Source of the DNA: Dokdonella_A sp038237055
GTDB lineage: Bacteria > Pseudomonadota > Gammaproteobacteria > Xanthomonadales > Rhodanobacteraceae
Direction: 5' to 3'
Length of the DNA: 8,297 bases
NCBI GenBank assembly: GCA_038237055.1
Contig: JBBRZD010000135.1
Location: 1-8,297, forward strand
Position numbers and translations under genes: made by a program. Below the pieces are notes generated by a model, which was given only the letters and a program-made list of their open reading frames with translations, was not told the origin of the DNA and ran no database searches. Below are positions 6,248 through 8,297 of this stretch, piece after piece (position 1 is the stretch's first letter; each line of letters begins with the position of its first letter).

Positions 6248-6258
6248 ATGGCGTGGGC

Positions 6259-8297
6259 ATGGAGCCGCAAGCACGACAGCAACTTCAGGCGCCGGCGATC
6301 GGTGTCGCCACTGCGCTCGCATTGCTGTTCGGCGTTCTGGCCGTGCACGCGCTGCCAGCGTTGCCACCGCGCTGGATCGACGCCGTGCTTTTCGTTGTTG
6401 GCCTGGCGGCGCTGACGCAACCACGCCTTCGCTTGCTCGGTTGCGTCCTCATTGGATTTTCCTGGTGCGCAGTGCATGCCGATATCGCCCTCAACGCACG
6501 CTTGTCGCGCGATCTTGAAGGACGTGATTTCGATCTCATCGGTGTCGTCGATGAACTGCCGGTGGCGCGTACGGATGCGACACGAATCGTCCTGCGGATC
6601 GAAAGTGCCGAACTCGACGGCGTATCCGTTTCCTTGCACGGTCGTGTGCGCCTGTCCTTGTACGACGAGGTTCCAGCGGGCGTCGACGCCTGCAGCCGCT
6701 GGCAATTGCGCGCGCGACTGAAACGCCCGCGCGGGCTCGTCAATCCGGGCGGATTCGACTCCGAACGTTCCGCGCTGGAAAAGGGCATCGTCGCAGTCGG
6801 CTATGTGCGCGAGGCCGATTCGAACCGCCGCCTCGGTGAGCGCGCCTTCTGCGTCGATCGACTGCGCGAGGCGATTTCTCGCGGAATTGCGGCACGCGTC
6901 GCCGATCCGCACGACGCGGCCTTGCTGCAGGCATTTTCCGTCGGCGACACGCGCGGGCTCGACCAGAACGACTGGGATGTCGCGCGCGCGAACGGGATTC
7001 CGCACCTGATCGCGATTTCGGGATTCCACGTCGGCGTTGCTGCGGGCGTCGGTGCCTTGTTGATCTACGTGCTGTGGTGGTTGCTGCCGGGTCTTGGGCT
7101 GCGCGTTGCGTTTCCCGTCGCGCAGGCGCCGGCTGCGCTCGTCACCGCTGTGCTATACGGAATTCTGGCCGGAGGAAGTCTGCCGACCGTCCGCACGGTT
7201 GCAATGATCTCGGTCGTCACGTTGACCCGTTTCGGGCGACGCGCAAGCGGTGGGCCGCACGCACTCGCGCTCGCGTTGCTCGCCATTCTCGTGTTCGACC
7301 CGCTGGCAACGTTGTCGGCGGGATTTTGGTTATCTTTTGTCGGCGTCGCTTTCCTGATGCTGTGTCTGACGCGCGGCCGCGGTTTGCTCGGTTTCTTGCG
7401 TGAACTCAGCGTCGGCCAACTCGTGATGACCGTTTCGCTGTTGCCGTTAACCGTATGGTTCTTTGGTCAGGCGTCATTGGTTGGCGCATTGTCCAACCTC
7501 ATCGCCGTGCCCCTGATCAGTTTCGTGATCGTGCCGTTGTGCTTGCTGGGTATCCTGGCCTTGCTGATCGTGCCGTCTTGCGCAACGCCGCCATTGATCC
7601 TTGCAGCGTGGCTCGCGCATGCGCAATGGTGGTTACTCGAACGCATGGCGACCTGGCCTGGCGCGCACTGGTATCTTCCGGAAGTAGCGCCGTGGGCCAT
7701 GCTGCTCGCCACAGCCGGTGCGGCCTGGATGTTCCTGCCGCGGGGAATTCCGTTGCGCGCGCTCGGTGCCGTGCTGTTCCTGCCCTTGCTGTGGCCGCAG
7801 CGACCACCGCTGTCGAATGCCGCGTTTGAAGCGACCGTGATCGACGTCGGTCAGGGTCTTTCGGTGTTCGTTCGCACCCACGACCACGCACTGCTTTTCG
7901 ATGCCGGCGCACGCTATCCATCCGAGTTCGATCTCGGCGAAGCGGCGGTGCTGCCCAGCCTGCGCGCTTACGGTCTCGGTAAACTCGATATGCTGATGGT
8001 CAGCCATGGCGATAACGATCACGCGGGCGGCGCCCCCGCAGTCGCGAAGGCCTATCCGGATGCGATGGTGAGTGCAGGCGAGCCGCGGCGCATGCAGCTG
8101 CACAGCGCGCAATGCAGGATCGGCCAACGCTGGGTCTGGGACGACGTAAAATTCACCGTTCTCAATCCCGCGCCCGAATCACTCGGTGGTGCGCCGACAT
8201 CCAGCGACAATGACCGCTCCTGCGTCCTGCTGGTCGAGGGCGGGGCAGGCCGTCTGTTGTTGACCGGCGATATCAGCCGGCACGCCGAAGGCGCTGT
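6259..8297 (+). CDS. comEC: DNA internalization-related competence protein ComEC/Rec2 (3' end outside window)
   Basis: ComEC is the inner-membrane channel that carries single-stranded DNA into the cytoplasm during natural transformation. The frame is open for 679 codons to the window edge, of a usual ~750-850. Residues 12-75 hold membrane segments. A soluble OB-fold-like region follows (about 90-200), with the family motif NPGGFDSER near 162-170 and Cys145 and Cys198 as possible disulfide partners. The Competence domain carries HLIAISGFHVG (249-259), GGSLPTVRTVAM (about 305-316) and DPLATLSAGFWLSF (about 347-360). The C-terminal metallo-beta-lactamase-like domain begins at ATVIDVGQGLS (525-535), has SHGDNDHAGG (582-591) with the HxDxDH metal motif, and reaches LLLTGDIS (666-673). 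An alternative GTG at 6253 adds two residues and has better ribosome-site spacing. No frameshift is seen, so natural competence is plausible. Confidence 0.95.
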   Translation, partial: MEPQARQQLQAPAIGVATALALLFGVLAVHALPALPPRWIDAVLFVVGLAALTQPRLRLLGCVLIGFSWCAVHADIALNARLSRDLEGRDFDLIGVVDELPVARTDATRIVLRIESAELDGVSVSLHGRVRLSLYDEVPAGVDACSRWQLRARLKRPRGLVNPGGFDSERSALEKGIVAVGYVREADSNRRLGERAFCVDRLREAISRGIAARVADPHDAALLQAFSVGDTRGLDQNDWDVARANGIPHLIAISGFHVGVAAGVGALLIYVLWWLLPGLGLRVAFPVAQAPAALVTAVLYGILAGGSLPTVRTVAMISVVTLTRFGRRASGGPHALALALLAILVFDPLATLSAGFWLSFVGVAFLMLCLTRGRGLLGFLRELSVGQLVMTVSLLPLTVWFFGQASLVGALSNLIAVPLISFVIVPLCLLGILALLIVPSCATPPLILAAWLAHAQWWLLERMATWPGAHWYLPEVAPWAMLLATAGAAWMFLPRGIPLRALGAVLFLPLLWPQRPPLSNAAFEATVIDVGQGLSVFVRTHDHALLFDAGARYPSEFDLGEAAVLPSLRAYGLGKLDMLMVSHGDNDHAGGAPAVAKAYPDAMVSAGEPRRMQLHSAQCRIGQRWVWDDVKFTVLNPAPESLGGAPTSSDNDRSCVLLVEGGAGRLLLTGDISRHAEGA

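Overview
The window is a dense, plus-strand stretch of a GC-rich gammaproteobacterial chromosome. Three things point to Xanthomonadales: the protein sequences, the order sdhAB / sdhE / ygfX / lolC-lolD / comEC, and short GGGATTCGGG-type palindromic repeats between genes. The family assignment rests on recall of family sequences and synteny, not on a search. No tRNA, rRNA, CRISPR, transposase or phage gene is visible.

Layout. Bases 1-1001 hold the C-terminal part of SdhA, the flavoprotein of succinate dehydrogenase, followed by complete sdhB (GTG start at 1068). Next is a 68-codon MAPEG-family remnant (1872-2078) that stops where the family normally continues into its second membrane segment. 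Then comes a 349-residue protein with membrane segments fused to a SRPBCC/START-like domain (2104-3153). Its stop overlaps the start of sdhE, the SdhA flavinylation factor, in an ATGA. sdhE in turn overlaps ygfX, a small membrane protein. The first half therefore carries complex II, its assembly factor and two extra membrane-associated genes placed between sdhB and sdhE.

The second half is envelope biogenesis and competence: one LolC/E-type permease (4097-5338), the ATPase LolD (5438-6139), and the first ~680 residues of the DNA-uptake channel ComEC, which runs off the right edge. LolC/E and LolD would form the ABC machine that releases lipoproteins from the inner membrane to LolA. With only one permease beside lolD, a homodimeric LolF-type arrangement is possible.

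The most unusual structure lies between genes. All three spacers around lolC-lolD contain a long imperfect palindrome: 3877-4066, 5341-5437 and 6150-6232. The one between lolC and lolD fills the whole spacer, from two bases after the lolC stop to the base before the lolD start codon. It leaves lolD without a visible Shine-Dalgarno sequence. The sdhB-to-ygfX block, by contrast, is tightly packed or overlapping. I see no clearly new defence or catalytic system here; the best leads are these palindromes and the MAPEG/SRPBCC insertion next to sdhE.
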